A stretch of 64,000 nt of DNA from Cupriavidus oxalaticus. GTDB lineage: Bacteria > Pseudomonadota > Gammaproteobacteria > Burkholderiales > Burkholderiaceae. A program made the translations under genes and the position numbers. Below are positions 43,893-53,151 of the stretch, piece after piece; position 1 is the stretch's first letter, and every line of letters begins with the position of its first letter. Under the pieces are notes generated by a model. It was not told where the DNA came from, searched no databases, and saw only the letters and a list, made by a program, of their open reading frames with translations. Location of the stretch: contig NZ_CP038636.1 in the NCBI RefSeq assembly GCF_004768545.1, positions 558,001-622,000 on the forward strand, read 5' to 3'.

Positions 43893-44670
43893 TTGCACTA
43901 GTTGGGAAGCACGTGTTGCAGGAGCGCCGTATCCGCGTCGCGCGATCGTACTTTTGGTAGTGCAATTTGGATCCAAAAATACGCATAGATCCGGCGCTGT
44001 CGTCGCTCCCGACAGAGAGCTACCATCGCCAACGCGGGTTCCTGCGACGATCGGCCTCGCGTGAGTGTTGGATCGGACCGCCGCAGGCTCGCAGCGTACC
44101 CGACTGGCGTCCGTTCGCACTTGCATCCCGGGCAAGTCACCAAATCCCCCAACACCGCCTGACGTCGTTCCAGACTGAGATATTCCCGACGCGTCGACAA
44201 TGGCGCCACCTTGGTCGGTCATGTCGCTACGGCAGACGAAGCTACGCAGAATTGCGGCCCCAAACGATCGGCCCGGCAGCTACCAACCAGATGTCGGCCC
44301 CATCTTCCCCGAATAGCACCGTCACAGATTCGTTTGCCCGCGTGATGCGATGGACGCATGGGTGCCGCGGACGCGCGCCTGACAGTACTACTGTTCGACG
44401 GCCTACCAAGACAGCCTATTGTCCGTCGCCTCGTTACCCAACCCCATGAGATGTCCTTCACCTTCGAGCTGGCATCCTCACGCTTGGCGGCGAGGTGGAC
44501 CCGGAGGCCGCGCTTTCCGAGCTTTGCTCACACGACTCCGATGCCAGTAGGCTCGCTGCCGGTCACCTTTGGCTGCTTACGTAGCGCAGGACCAAGCCGG
44601 CGCAACACCCCCCTTGGAGCCCTTCTGTCTGCCTCAACGGCCTCAACCCCTAGACTAGGGGTACGTGTTA
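43893..44670. other. About 780 bp without a supported gene
   Basis: No open frame here shows a domain, and codon-position bias appears weak compared with the neighbours. It separates the IS block from the Rieske oxygenase operon and is probably scrambled flanking DNA. A GGGGTACGTG and TTAGACGTCTAA palindrome lie at about 44660-44682, near the end of the reductase gene. Confidence 0.5.
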
Positions 44671-45615
44671 TTAGACGTCTAATACTAATTCGGAGCATCT
44701 TGCGCGAGAGACGCAGATGAGGATCGAATGATTCGAATAGCGCTCCTCCTCGCTCAGGACATAGTCGCGATGCTCGGCCTCTCCTGATACGAGCTGCACT
44801 TCACAGCTCCGGCAAAGCCCTTCCCTGCATGAGTAGGGAAGGCAGACGCCGTTTTCTTCAAGTACTTCAAGAATGCTGCGATTCTCAGGAATGGCAAAGC
44901 TTCCGCCGTGGCGTAGAAGCCGGACATTGAATTCATGCACTGGCGCAGCGGGAGCGGCGGTGTCTGCGAAGAATCTTTCCCAATGGATCGCGTTTCCGTC
45001 TTTGCCTGCGGATTTGGCTTCACCGCGGACAGCGTCAATCATGGCTCCGGGGCCGCAGGTGTACACATGCCACCCTGGAGGTAGCGACGACAGTGCGGCC
45101 GCGACGTCCGCTTTTCCCTCATGCTCTTCGTCGGCATGAAGCAGAAGATGATCCTCGTATTCCTCCAGCACCTCGAGGTACGCAGCACTGCGCCGCGACC
45201 GCACGCAGTACAGCAGTCGCCAGGGATATCCACGTTCGACGCATCGGAAGATCATGCTGAGGATTGGTGTAATACCAATACCACCAGCGACGAAGAGATG
45301 TCCGACAGCGTCCTCCTCGAGGCCGAAGAGCGAGCGAGGCTCGCTGACTTGAAGGCTATCGCCAATGCGAAGTTTTTCATGGGCGTAGCTTGATCCGCCA
45401 CGGGAGTTCTTGGCGCGACCTATACCTAGCCAATAGCGCGCTCGGTCTGAGGCGCTGCTAGAGATGGAATACTGACGCGTGAGTCCATTTGGGAAAGTGA
45501 CATCAATGTGTGCGCCTGGAGCAAACTCTGGAAGCTTCTCGCCATCACGGTCTCGAAGCTCCACACCGAGCACGCCATCCGCTTCTAGGCGCAGCGATGT
45601 TATGACGAGTTCCAT
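44671..45615 (-). CDS. Rieske oxygenase reductase (VanB/PDR-like)
   Basis: A 314-residue protein. An FMN-binding barrel with RQYSISSSASDRARY is followed by the NAD domain (VAGGIGITPILSM, YTCGPGAMIDAV) and a C-terminal plant-type [2Fe-2S] domain with CLPYSCREGLCRSCEVQL and ICVSRA. This order is that of phthalate dioxygenase reductase and VanB. Its ATG overlaps the oxygenase stop by one base (TAATG), so the pair is translationally coupled. The longer frame upstream is not used. Confidence 0.92.
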   Translation of the reverse strand: MELVITSLRLEADGVLGVELRDRDGEKLPEFAPGAHIDVTFPNGLTRQYSISSSASDRARYWLGIGRAKNSRGGSSYAHEKLRIGDSLQVSEPRSLFGLEEDAVGHLFVAGGIGITPILSMIFRCVERGYPWRLLYCVRSRRSAAYLEVLEEYEDHLLLHADEEHEGKADVAAALSSLPPGWHVYTCGPGAMIDAVRGEAKSAGKDGNAIHWERFFADTAAPAAPVHEFNVRLLRHGGSFAIPENRSILEVLEENGVCLPYSCREGLCRSCEVQLVSGEAEHRDYVLSEEERYSNHSILICVSRARCSELVLDV

Positions 45616-46667
45616 TATGCCACCTTCTCTTGGATGCTCTTTTCTTGTGCGGCTTCCTCCGCCAAGCGACGCTCGACGGCCCATCGAAACTGCGACAGTG
45701 CCGCGTCGATGGAGAACGGGATCATTTTGAAGTCCGGCGCAAGTAACAGCGATCCCTGCTGTGCGGTGATGATGTCGCGATCTTCGTCGAATGCGGTGAC
45801 AACACTCTGGTGAATGGAAGCCGTGACTTCGGGATTTTCGATCGCGAAGTTATGCGGATGGGCGAAGAAATAGTGTGTGGACGTCTCGGTCTCCGGCGTC
45901 AATGCCTGGCAGCCACGAAACTCAGCAGCATTGATCCTCGTGCCGTCGGGTGCCCCGGTCCCAGTCGGCGCCATTCCAGAATCCATCAGCAGAACGGCCG
46001 GGATAGTGAAGTTGTAAATGTTCCAGCGATCGACTTTGCCCGGCCAGTTCTTCACTTGCTTTGCGAAGGGCGGCGGCTCCGTATTCAAAGTCCATCGTGT
46101 AATGCGAACGCCATCCTCCAGACGCTCGACCTTGGGCTGCGCAGCGGCATAGTCTTCGCCACCGCCAAGCGTTGTGGGATGCACAAATGGCAGGTGCGAG
46201 AAGTCGAGCAGATTGTCTGCGATGAGCAGGTAGTTCGTGTCGTAATGAATGTAACCGTCAAGACTGCGCCACTCGGGGTCGTCGAGCCAATGTGTGTCAG
46301 GGATAAGATTGGGATCGGCTTTCTCCGGCTCTCCTATCCAAATCCAGATCCAGCGATGGCGCTCCACAACTGGAAATTTCCGAACGCGTGCTTGCGGAGG
46401 GATTCGCTGTTGGGCAGGCGCTTCTACGCACTGTCCGGTTTTATCGAACTTTAGTCCGTGGTACATGCACCGTACGCAGTCACCCTCGCGGCGTCCAACC
46501 GAAAGCGGCGCGCCGCGATGGCAGCACCGGTCTTCCAGCGCCTGTAGCACTCCGTCTTCCGTGCGATACATCAACACCGGGATCCCGATGATGGTCCGGC
46601 TGAAAAGATTGGACACGCCGACTTCCTTGTCCCAGCCGGCCACGTACCAAGTGTTCTTGATGAACAT
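45615..46667 (-). CDS. Rieske non-haem iron oxygenase (VanA-like)
   Basis: A 350-residue protein starting MFIKNTWYVAGWDKEVGVSN, with AGGAGACAAAC before the ATG. The Rieske cluster ligands are in CCHRGAPLS and CMYHGLKFD. The mononuclear iron site is in ADNLLDFSHLPFVHPTTLG (two His and the bridging Asp). The family includes vanillate O-demethylase, dicamba demethylase and related O- or N-demethylases. The substrate is not certain. It is transcribed away from a LysR gene 100 bp off. Confidence 0.92.
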   Translation of the reverse strand: MFIKNTWYVAGWDKEVGVSNLFSRTIIGIPVLMYRTEDGVLQALEDRCCHRGAPLSVGRREGDCVRCMYHGLKFDKTGQCVEAPAQQRIPPQARVRKFPVVERHRWIWIWIGEPEKADPNLIPDTHWLDDPEWRSLDGYIHYDTNYLLIADNLLDFSHLPFVHPTTLGGGEDYAAAQPKVERLEDGVRITRWTLNTEPPPFAKQVKNWPGKVDRWNIYNFTIPAVLLMDSGMAPTGTGAPDGTRINAAEFRGCQALTPETETSTHYFFAHPHNFAIENPEVTASIHQSVVTAFDEDRDIITAQQGSLLLAPDFKMIPFSIDAALSQFRWAVERRLAEEAAQEKSIQEKVA

Positions 46668-46767
46668 GTTTGTCTCCTGTGAGTAACTGTTGCCTTCTGT
46701 GAGGCCCGTTGACAGGAGGTTAGGTTCGGGCGCACCATGCGTCAATCTCATGCCGGACATTATTAGA

Positions 46768-47703
46768 ATGTACGCTATGCATAATGACGCTTTCGACTGT
46801 AATCTTCTTGCGGTTTTTGACGCGATGCTGCGTGAGCGCAGCGTGACGCGCGCGGCAGCTCAGCTAGGGTTGACGCAGAGTGCCATGAGCCATGCACTCA
46901 ATCGGCTGCGCGACTACTTCGACGACCCTCTTTTTGTAAAGACGTCTAACGGGATGACGCCGACTATCAAAGCTGAAGCACTCGCCGAGACAGTTCTCGA
47001 AGTCATGACAGCGATACGTACTCGCGTTCTACCTCAAGCCAGCTTCGATCCCGCGTCCCTGCAGCGCACATTCACTCTTTGCATGACTGACATGGGTGAA
47101 TTGGTTTTTCTCCCGCCGCTGATGAAGGCTCTTCGAAAGGTGGCGCCACAGTGCAAACTTCGGACATTGCAGGTACCAATCCCACAAATAGAAGCACTGT
47201 TGGCTGCCGGAGATGCTGACCTGGTACTGGGATCTGTCCGCACGGCGCCGGAGTTGCTATTCCAACAACAGCTATTCATGCATAGCTTCGTCACGATCGT
47301 GAGCCAAAAGAACAAGCTAGTGCGCGATATATTGACGCTGGAACAGTTCGAGACGCTGCCACATATTTGCGTCAGCTTGGCTGGACGCGCGAGCCCAACG
47401 TATGACGCCGACTTCGAGCGTCACGGGCTGAAGAGAAACGTTTACTTGCATACGCCGCACTTTCTAACGATCCCTCTACTAATGGAGCAAGAGCCAGAGC
47501 TGATCGCTACCGTACCTCAAGAGCTAGCCACGGTCTTCTGCAGGTATGGGATTGTTCGCGCAGTAAAGCCACCCGTGACATTACCGCCATATGCTCTAAG
47601 TCAGTATTGGCACCCACGCTTCCATCACGATCCAGCCATTGTCTGGCTGCGCCAACTTGTGAAAGAGACCTTTGATCAGTCTCGGGAAATCGAGCATTCT
47701 TGA
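46768..47703 (+). CDS. LysR family transcriptional regulator
   Basis: A protein of about 311 residues. The HTH is FDAMLRERSVTRAAAQLGLT and QSAMSHALNRLRDYFDDPLF, of the NodD/NahR-like subgroup that controls aromatic catabolism. The effector domain follows to the end. The ATG at 46768 is used; ATG 46777 is possible. It is divergent from the oxygenase gene. CATTAT (46758) and ATAATG (46781) form an inverted repeat across the start, a possible autoregulatory site. Confidence 0.9.
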   Translation: MYAMHNDAFDCNLLAVFDAMLRERSVTRAAAQLGLTQSAMSHALNRLRDYFDDPLFVKTSNGMTPTIKAEALAETVLEVMTAIRTRVLPQASFDPASLQRTFTLCMTDMGELVFLPPLMKALRKVAPQCKLRTLQVPIPQIEALLAAGDADLVLGSVRTAPELLFQQQLFMHSFVTIVSQKNKLVRDILTLEQFETLPHICVSLAGRASPTYDADFERHGLKRNVYLHTPHFLTIPLLMEQEPELIATVPQELATVFCRYGIVRAVKPPVTLPPYALSQYWHPRFHHDPAIVWLRQLVKETFDQSREIEHS

Positions 47704-47842
47704 TCACTGCCATCAGACACCAGTGAAAAAATTGAACGAGTGTCCTGGAACACCAGAGATTGCTGTTTTCGGTTTCACAGCGGTCATTGCCAATCTGAGT
47801 CGGCACTGACGGCACTGGGTCGGGAACGGCCTTCGGCCCGCG

Positions 47843-48136
47843 CTATTTCCTTCGCTCGACGCCGAAATGCTCGATCGACTGGCCGGCATTGACGGCGCGC
47901 TGCAGCCAGTCCGGTAGAGCGCCAACGCCATCCCAGGCGTGGCCAGCGGCGTCCCGGAACCGGATGACGCCCGAGGCAGAGCCTCCGGCCACACCGGGCG
48001 GCGCGAAACAGCCTGCCGCCAGGAGGTGCTCCTAGGTCAGCCCAAGGCGGGCCATCTGGGACTTGATCCACAGGACAGCGTCAGCGCGCTCGCGCGAGGA
48101 TTGAGCCCCGGAGACTTCAGGATAAGCGGTTGGCAT
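47843..48136 (-). pseudogene. Short H-NS family gene with a premature amber stop
   Basis: From ATG 48136 the frame reads MPTAYPEVSGAQSSRERADA, then WIKSQMARLGLT, then TAG at 48034-48032, then without a frame change EHLLAAGCFAPPGVAGG, FRDAAGHAWDGVGALPDWL and AVNAGQSIEHFGVERRK to a TAG at 47843. The paralogue at 21709 has GLTMEELAAAGCF at the stop site. One base change (for example CAG to TAG) explains it. The frame is otherwise complete, so the loss is recent. Confidence 0.85.
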
Positions 48137-48225
48137 GGAGGGAGAAGCAAGCGGCGGGCGGCCTGAGCCGCGACCACGGCTTGTGGAGGGCGCGGGAGGG
48201 CGCGGGAGCCCGATGGCAGCCGATT

Positions 48226-48522
48226 CTAGCCCATGCCCACCGTCCCTGCCCGATTGCCCGCCTCGCGCAGCCGCGGGGAGGTGTGAATCGGCAACGTTCC
48301 GAAACGGTTGTACAGAGATAAGCCTTCGATCTGCGCATAGCCCGGCCGTTCACAGAACGTAACGACTGCCGGATCTGCTTCCAGCAGCAGCCACTGTTCC
48401 ACGGCGGAGCGCTGATAGAACATGACGCGCCGCGCAAGCTTCGGGCTGAATGCTTCGAACCGATGCGCACCTCGCGGACGTGCAAAGGTGATCGGCCCCG
48501 CGATTGACAGGGAATCTTCCAT
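48226..48522 (-). pseudogene. TnsA-like endonuclease stub
   Basis: A 98-residue frame with RFEAFSPKLARRVMFYQRSA and EQWLLLEADPAVVTFCERPG. This resembles the N-terminal part of TnsA-like endonucleases of heteromeric (Tn7-like) transposons, whose full length is 200 residues or more. It stops early and lacks a ribosome site, so it is probably truncated. It lies 57 bp outside the Tn3-family left end. Confidence 0.4.
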
Positions 48523-48578
48523 AAGATCAATGGCTTACGGATGGGATTCGAAGTGTAGGAGGCGAATTGACGGATATA

Positions 48579-48613
48579 GGGGTAATCGTACTTTCCGTGC
48601 AAAATCTGGCGGT
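48579..48613 (+). repeat. Tn3-family left terminal inverted repeat
   Basis: GGGGTAATCGTACTTTCCGT followed by GCAAAATCTGGCGGT. A second partial copy, GATGCAAAATCTGGCG, is seen at about 48681, inside the element. Confidence 0.9.
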
Positions 48614-48798
48614 AAGAAACGAATTGCCTTTACAAATCAAAGCGTTAGGAAATCATCAAGTTCACCTGCTTGCTGCCTTTCGATGCAAAATCTGGCGCCT
48701 GCCTTGCCGGCAAACGCAGCCCGAGAGCCCTTGGACAATGCAGAAAGGCGCGCTGAAAGTTTGTGCACCATAGAGCATATGTTCCTGCTAACCACTTG

Positions 48799-49032
48799 CT
48801 AGTCGCCAGCGCGGACGAAGTATTTCGTGAACATCCGCTCGGCCTCGCCGAGGCCCTCGTCGGTTAGCCACACCGACTTCGCCCGGTTCACCGGATCCCC
48901 GATGAGCCCTTTGTCGTGCAAGCGATTCAGCGCGTCCCAGTCAAAACTTTTCCAGGCGCGATTCTCGCCGCATAAATTGAGGTAGAGCAGCGCGAGGACG
49001 ACCTCGTCGACTGCGTCGGTATTGATGTCCAT
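48799..49032 (-). CDS. DUF6429 family protein of the Tn3 unit
   Basis: A 77-residue protein starting MDINTDAVDEVVLALLYLNL, with AGGAGGAGGCAAG directly before the ATG. It has WKSFDWDALNRLHDKGLIGD and ends with TKYFVRAGD. This is a compact winged-helix-like protein that is often found beside Tn3 transposases; I recall it as DUF6429. It is 25 bp downstream of tnpA and probably co-transcribed. Role unknown. Confidence 0.75.
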   Translation of the reverse strand: MDINTDAVDEVVLALLYLNLCGENRAWKSFDWDALNRLHDKGLIGDPVNRAKSVWLTDEGLGEAERMFTKYFVRAGD

Positions 49033-49057
49033 CTTGCCTCCTCCTCGAAGGTGGCCC

Positions 49058-51990
49058 TCACGATCCTGCCGCACGCTGCCAGGGCGCCGCTTCGAGCAGC
49101 ATGTCCTGGTACTGCTCAAGGGGAAATCGCAACATTCCCCGAAAGTTCACATGCGCCGAATGCGCCGGCCCCATTCGACGCAGCCAATCGTCGTCGACTC
49201 GCTGTCCCTTGCCGCGCCACGCGTCGACTGTTGCTTGCATGCGCTGCGTGTTCCAGGCAATCACCAGGTTCGTCAGAAGGGTCAAGGAGCCAGAAATCGC
49301 GATCATTTCGTCACGACGACGGCCGCGCTCCGGCGTGACCTTTCCCGTATAGATCGTACGTTGGAGCTCGTGTACCGACTCACCGCGACTGAGTAGTGCA
49401 TGCAGTTCTCGGCGAAACTCGACGTTGCTGAAATAGTCGCACAGGAACAGGGTGCGCAGCAGCTTGCCAAGTTGTTCCGCCGCCCGATAAATCGGATCTC
49501 CTTGGGCTGCGCTGCCGAATCGCTGCAACGCGACGACAGCGCTGACACGCCCTGACTTGATTGATGCAACAAGCCGCAGCAGCCCGTCCCAGCCGTCGCG
49601 AATAGCCTTCAGGGAGATACCATGATCCACGATGGGAGCAAGATCTTCGGCTATCTCCATACCCCGCGGCAGATAGAGCTTGCGCTCCAACAAATTGCGC
49701 AGCCGTGGGCATAGATCGAAGCCGAGCAGCTTCGATACGGCCATCCCCACATTCGTATATCCATGCGTATCAACGGCGAGCGCGAGGAGGCCGCCATCTT
49801 CGCGCGTGTCGCTGTGGCGCACTGCCCCTTCAATTGCGACCCCCGCCTGGCGCTCGTTAAGGACGATCGGCTGGTTGTACACGATGCCATGCTGGTCCAG
49901 GACATGCGTGTAGATACCGACTGCATGCGTGCGCCTACGCGGATCGACACGAGCGTAAAACAGATGAGGTGAAGTATCCAGGCTCATCGAGTCGCTCGAG
50001 GCTCGCTGCCCGCGTCCCCACAACTCTGTGATGGGGTGCGTACGTTGAAACTCAACCACGCGCGAGTTGGCTCGCGACAGCCGTCCCGACATCTCAAGCA
50101 CACGCATTGTGTTCGAAATCGCCGCAGCATCGACTTGCTGAATCATAGCGGCAACGCCTTTCGCGTCGATCTCGGTGCCGTGCGCCATCAGTGCACCGTA
50201 GAGCGAGACAAGTTCGTTGGCATCGCGTGCCTTCCGTGCCAGTAGTACTTCGCTAAAGCCCGTGTGGACATCCACTTCCATCATCAGATCCGCAAACTGA
50301 GCTGTGCCGATCGCCTTGAACAACAGGTCGCGTGTGCGCCTCGGTACCCCGTCCGTCGGTAGTGCCTCAAGTGCCGAGAGGTGCAGAGCGCCATCCTTGC
50401 CGATTGTCACGCGGCCGGCTTCGCGAGCTTCCTCCAGCGCCGCGAGGCCGCCTTCAGGTTTTCAGTCAATCGCTCGAGAAAGGGATCCGCTGCAGCTGGT
50501 AGACCCAATAACGATAGGTGTCGGTCTCGCTCGGACTCCCAATCTGACGGCGGAATCAGCATCTGGTCACGTTCACGAAAGGACAGACTGTGGTTGATCC
50601 ACACCGATCCGCGGCGCAGATCTTTGCGCAAGCTCGTGATCGCGGCGGCTTCCAAAGCGCGCAGTGCACGTTTACGATCGTCGCAGTCGACCATGGCGCG
50701 CCAGTTGGCGCTAATCGGCACTCCGTGGTCAATGGGCAACTCCGTCGCGTCGCTATCGCGCAGCCTGGCGATAAGCTCGAGTTGCTGCAGGCTTGGTTCT
50801 GCGTCTCGGCCCGATAATTCCAGTTCACATAGGGGTGCAAGGAGACTACGGATGCGCCGGTTATCATCAGTCAGCGTTTCGCGCACGCTGGCTGCATGGC
50901 TGGCGGGAGGCTTGTCCTGTAGTTCCCCAAGCAGTGCTTCAATCTCTGCAAGTCGGGCTTCCGCCGGGCGCGTATTGTCACGAACGAGCGCTTTGATCGC
51001 AACCAGTTGTTGTCGGTATTCAACTGCCGAGCGAGCCTGTTTCGTTGTGGTCTTGTTGTAAGCGTGCCGAACCAGATCGGAAACGCGACGTCCGATTTGA
51101 TAGAGCAGCGAATCGGTCAACTCGAGCAGCGTCACGCGTAGGAAAAACACCACCTCAAGCGTGCGTGTCGACACCTTGAGCTCGCGGGTCTTCACCGGAC
51201 GGCGCGCCTGAATCCGCTGTGCCCAGGCACGCTGCTTATCGATCGGCACGGTGTCCAGCGTCCACGTGTGTACCCCGATCTCCTTGAGATACTGAATCTT
51301 CTCCACGGTTTCCGTGAGCGTCGTCGGACTGTGCCGGGCCGGCGGCGTCTTGAGCCACTCGAGAACGGTCATGCCTGCGGGCTCGTGTTGGCTCGATAGT
51401 TCTGCATCAGCGCGCACCAGTTGCGTCTCAGGAATGGTCGCCCCGATCAGGGAGAGCGTGTGATGCTCGATCTCCGCCCAGATCGATCGTCCAAGATCCC
51501 GCAGGGTTCGGTCGGCGGGAATCAGAATCTTGCGCTCGTACAGCCAGTAGTGCGCGTGTTGAAGCAGTTCGTCGAGCGTGAGCGATCCTTTGGCATCCTG
51601 GCGCATCCATGCTTCGAGCTCCGCCCACTGGTCCGGGCTGATCGACTTCAAGCCCAGATACCCGCAGGCCCAGATCAGGTGGTCATAGAGCGTTTTGTAC
51701 CGGCGATATAGAGTCCGAAGCGATGCGATCGTCGGCGTCGGTAGGCCGAGCCGCTGGCCAACATAGTGAAGCAACTGGCGCGGCAGTGTGCTTACCTGGC
51801 CGAGGCTATGCCCACTTGCGCGCAGAAATACCAGTTGGATGGCCGCGCCAGCGCGCCGATCGGTCCGAAAGCGCTCATTGAGCACTGCGACGTCACTGTC
51901 GGTCAATGCAAAATACCGCTCGACATCGAATTCCGACAGCCGCATCGGCAGCCGGTCACTTCCCACATAGCGAAATCCCAAGCCCGGCAT
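49058..51990 (-). pseudogene. tnpA: Tn3-family transposase TnpA split by a one-base frameshift
   Basis: The N-terminal part runs from ATG 51990 to TGA 50407 (527 residues; FDVERYFALTDSDVAVLNER at the start) and the C-terminal part from about 50450 to 49058 (about 460 residues; VTIGKDGALHLSAL to the end). Together they have the usual TnpA length of near 980. Around 50452-50456 the first frame ends LTENLKAASRRWRK, while the next frame gives GGLAALEEAREAGRVTIGKD, as expected for the family, so one base was lost or gained. The catalytic half is complete. Confidence 0.85.
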
Positions 51991-52084
51991 CTCTTGCCCC
52001 TATCGAGATGGCGCGATCCGAATCGCGGGCGGATATGTTACGCCCTCTCCGCATTCGCAGCGGCCAACGAGTGTGGGCTTGTCG

Positions 52085-52109
52085 GAAAGCCTTGTCGACA
52101 AAGGCTTTC
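52085..52109. repeat. Hairpin palindrome next to the right end of the Tn3 unit
   Basis: GAAAGCCTT-GTCGACA-AAGGCTTTC forms a 9-bp stem whose loop contains GTCGAC. It lies seven bases inside the right terminal repeat and between it and the tnpA start. It could block read-in transcription or bind a regulator. Confidence 0.6.
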
Positions 52110-52115
52110 AGGGAA

Positions 52116-52150
52116 ACCGCCAGATTTTGCACGAAAAGTACGATTACCCC
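52116..52150 (-). repeat. Tn3-family right terminal inverted repeat
   Basis: On the minus strand it reads GGGGTAATCGTACTTTTCGT followed by GCAAAATCTGGCGGT, one base different from the left end. Confidence 0.9.
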
Positions 52151-52426
52151 TATGTCAAAAACATGCGGAGTAGGGAGGTTTATGGACGAATAAGCCATCC
52201 TTTGTGGTGCCCTGTAGGGAACCGGAATTAGCCGGAGTGCGAGCGCTTTTGCTGGACTGAGAATCCGGAACTAGCTGGCTTGCAGGGCAGCCCCACTAAG
52301 CAGTCAGTTCGAGCGAAGTTTCCCTCCGCCAATTCTCCGCGTCGTGTACGTTGCCCGAATCCCCTCGATGGACGAGAGTAAAGTTCGCACTCGATTGCTG
52401 GCGGCTACGCTAACTGTCCGCGCGGA
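52151..52426. other. Flank of the Tn3 unit, no gene
   Basis: No recognisable gene. Degenerate direct repeats GGAACCGGAATTAGC and GAATCCGGAACTAGC (about 52217 and 52260) are seen but not explained. Confidence 0.4.
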
Positions 52427-52744
52427 TCAGAGGGCCGGCCCTGCCGCGATCTCCTTCAACGCCTCCGGCAAGTCGGGATGGTCGATGGTGACGCGCGTGC
52501 GCCCGCGCAGTTCCTGCCAGAACGCCTGCAATACCTCGGCAGGCGTGCCCATGCTGCCCTTGCGCACCAGGCTGTAGAGCTTGTTGGCGGTGGGCGTGAC
52601 GCCGTAGCGAAAGAACAGCAGGCCGCAAACCTCGCGGTAGAGCGCGCGGGTTCGGGAAAGCGCCCGCGCAGCTCGGCCAGGTCGGCCTGCAGCGCGGCGT
52701 CGGTCAGATCCAGGTCGGCAGCGGCCAGGATAGAGAACCTGCAT
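52427..52744 (-). pseudogene. KfrA-like DNA-binding protein fragment with two compensating frameshifts
   Basis: ATG 52744 has a perfect AGGAGGTAAC before it. The C-terminal part reads TRALYREVCGLLFFRYGVTP and then KLYSLVRKGSMGTPAEVLQA, the KfrA N-terminal DNA-binding domain. Between ATG and TRALYRE the expected text (AADLDLTDAALQADLAELRG) lies in another frame, so two single-base changes cancel. The frame stops after about 105 residues where KfrA proteins go on into a long coiled coil. Plasmid-type gene, truncated. Confidence 0.55.
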
Positions 52745-53151
52745 GTTACCTCCTGCCAGATAATGGCAGCGGCAGCAGCCCTCGTGATCGTATTCTGGTA
52801 AGCGTGCTTGCGGGCATGACTGCCCCTCATCACAATCCGGGGTGCGCGCAGGGCTGCGGGTCCAACTGTTAAGCGGGCTCGGGGCACCATTCCCTAGGCC
52901 GACCTCGGTCGCCGCTGCGTGCCCATCTTACCTCTGGCGTCAATGGGGCGCCCGCCACACGCGCACGCTTCATCCTTCGGGGTCGGGCCATGCCCGATGA
53001 ACAACTGTTTTGGCGCGGTCTCCAGAGACGGGCCGAGCCTCCGGGACGAAATCGCTGCCGCGAGACTGACCTTCGTGGTGGGCAACGGAGGTGAGATTCG
53101 CACAACCGGCGCGATACCCCAGCGAGCGACCAGCCAAGTTCGCCGTTTCAG
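52745..53151. other. About 400 bp without a recognised gene
   Basis: A minus-strand frame (52894-53103) contains LFIGHGPTPKDEACACGGRP but cannot be assigned. Nothing else is supported. Confidence 0.4.

Larger units (their letters stand above)
41571..43899 (+). pseudogene. IS630 transposase gene, interrupted and deleted
   Basis: Reads VRVAPEIVLTYEERTKLTRL onward, with an HTH (LQSKDIAEQLGVGRVQVSRW) and the first catalytic Asp in LCCDEKSQVQALDR. After LHLI (about 42330) the DNYATH region with the second Asp is missing, and the frame moves by one; WLAKHPRFNMHFTPTSASW and NMVERFF (Glu) follow in the other frame. The IS3 element enters after ISEY. The last part (IAHHNTNPKPFIWTKSARDI) lies beyond it from 43779, with a TAG at 43842 where CAG is expected. 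It cannot make an active enzyme. Confidence 0.85.
48579..52150 (-). mobile_element. Tn3-family transposon without resolvase
   Basis: 35-bp terminal repeats starting GGGGTAATCGTACTTT lie at 48579-48613 and inverted at 52116-52150, with one mismatch. Inside are a DUF6429 gene and a frameshifted tnpA; no resolvase, res site genes or cargo are seen. The 5-bp flanks (ATATA, TATGT) do not match as a target duplication. Instead GAYATA continues the inverted repeat outward by six bases. Confidence 0.88.

Noticed and set aside
40577..52150. A single composite transposon carrying the vanAB-like operon
   Set aside because: The left (IS630) and right (Tn3) elements are unrelated and share no ends, so they cannot move the operon together.
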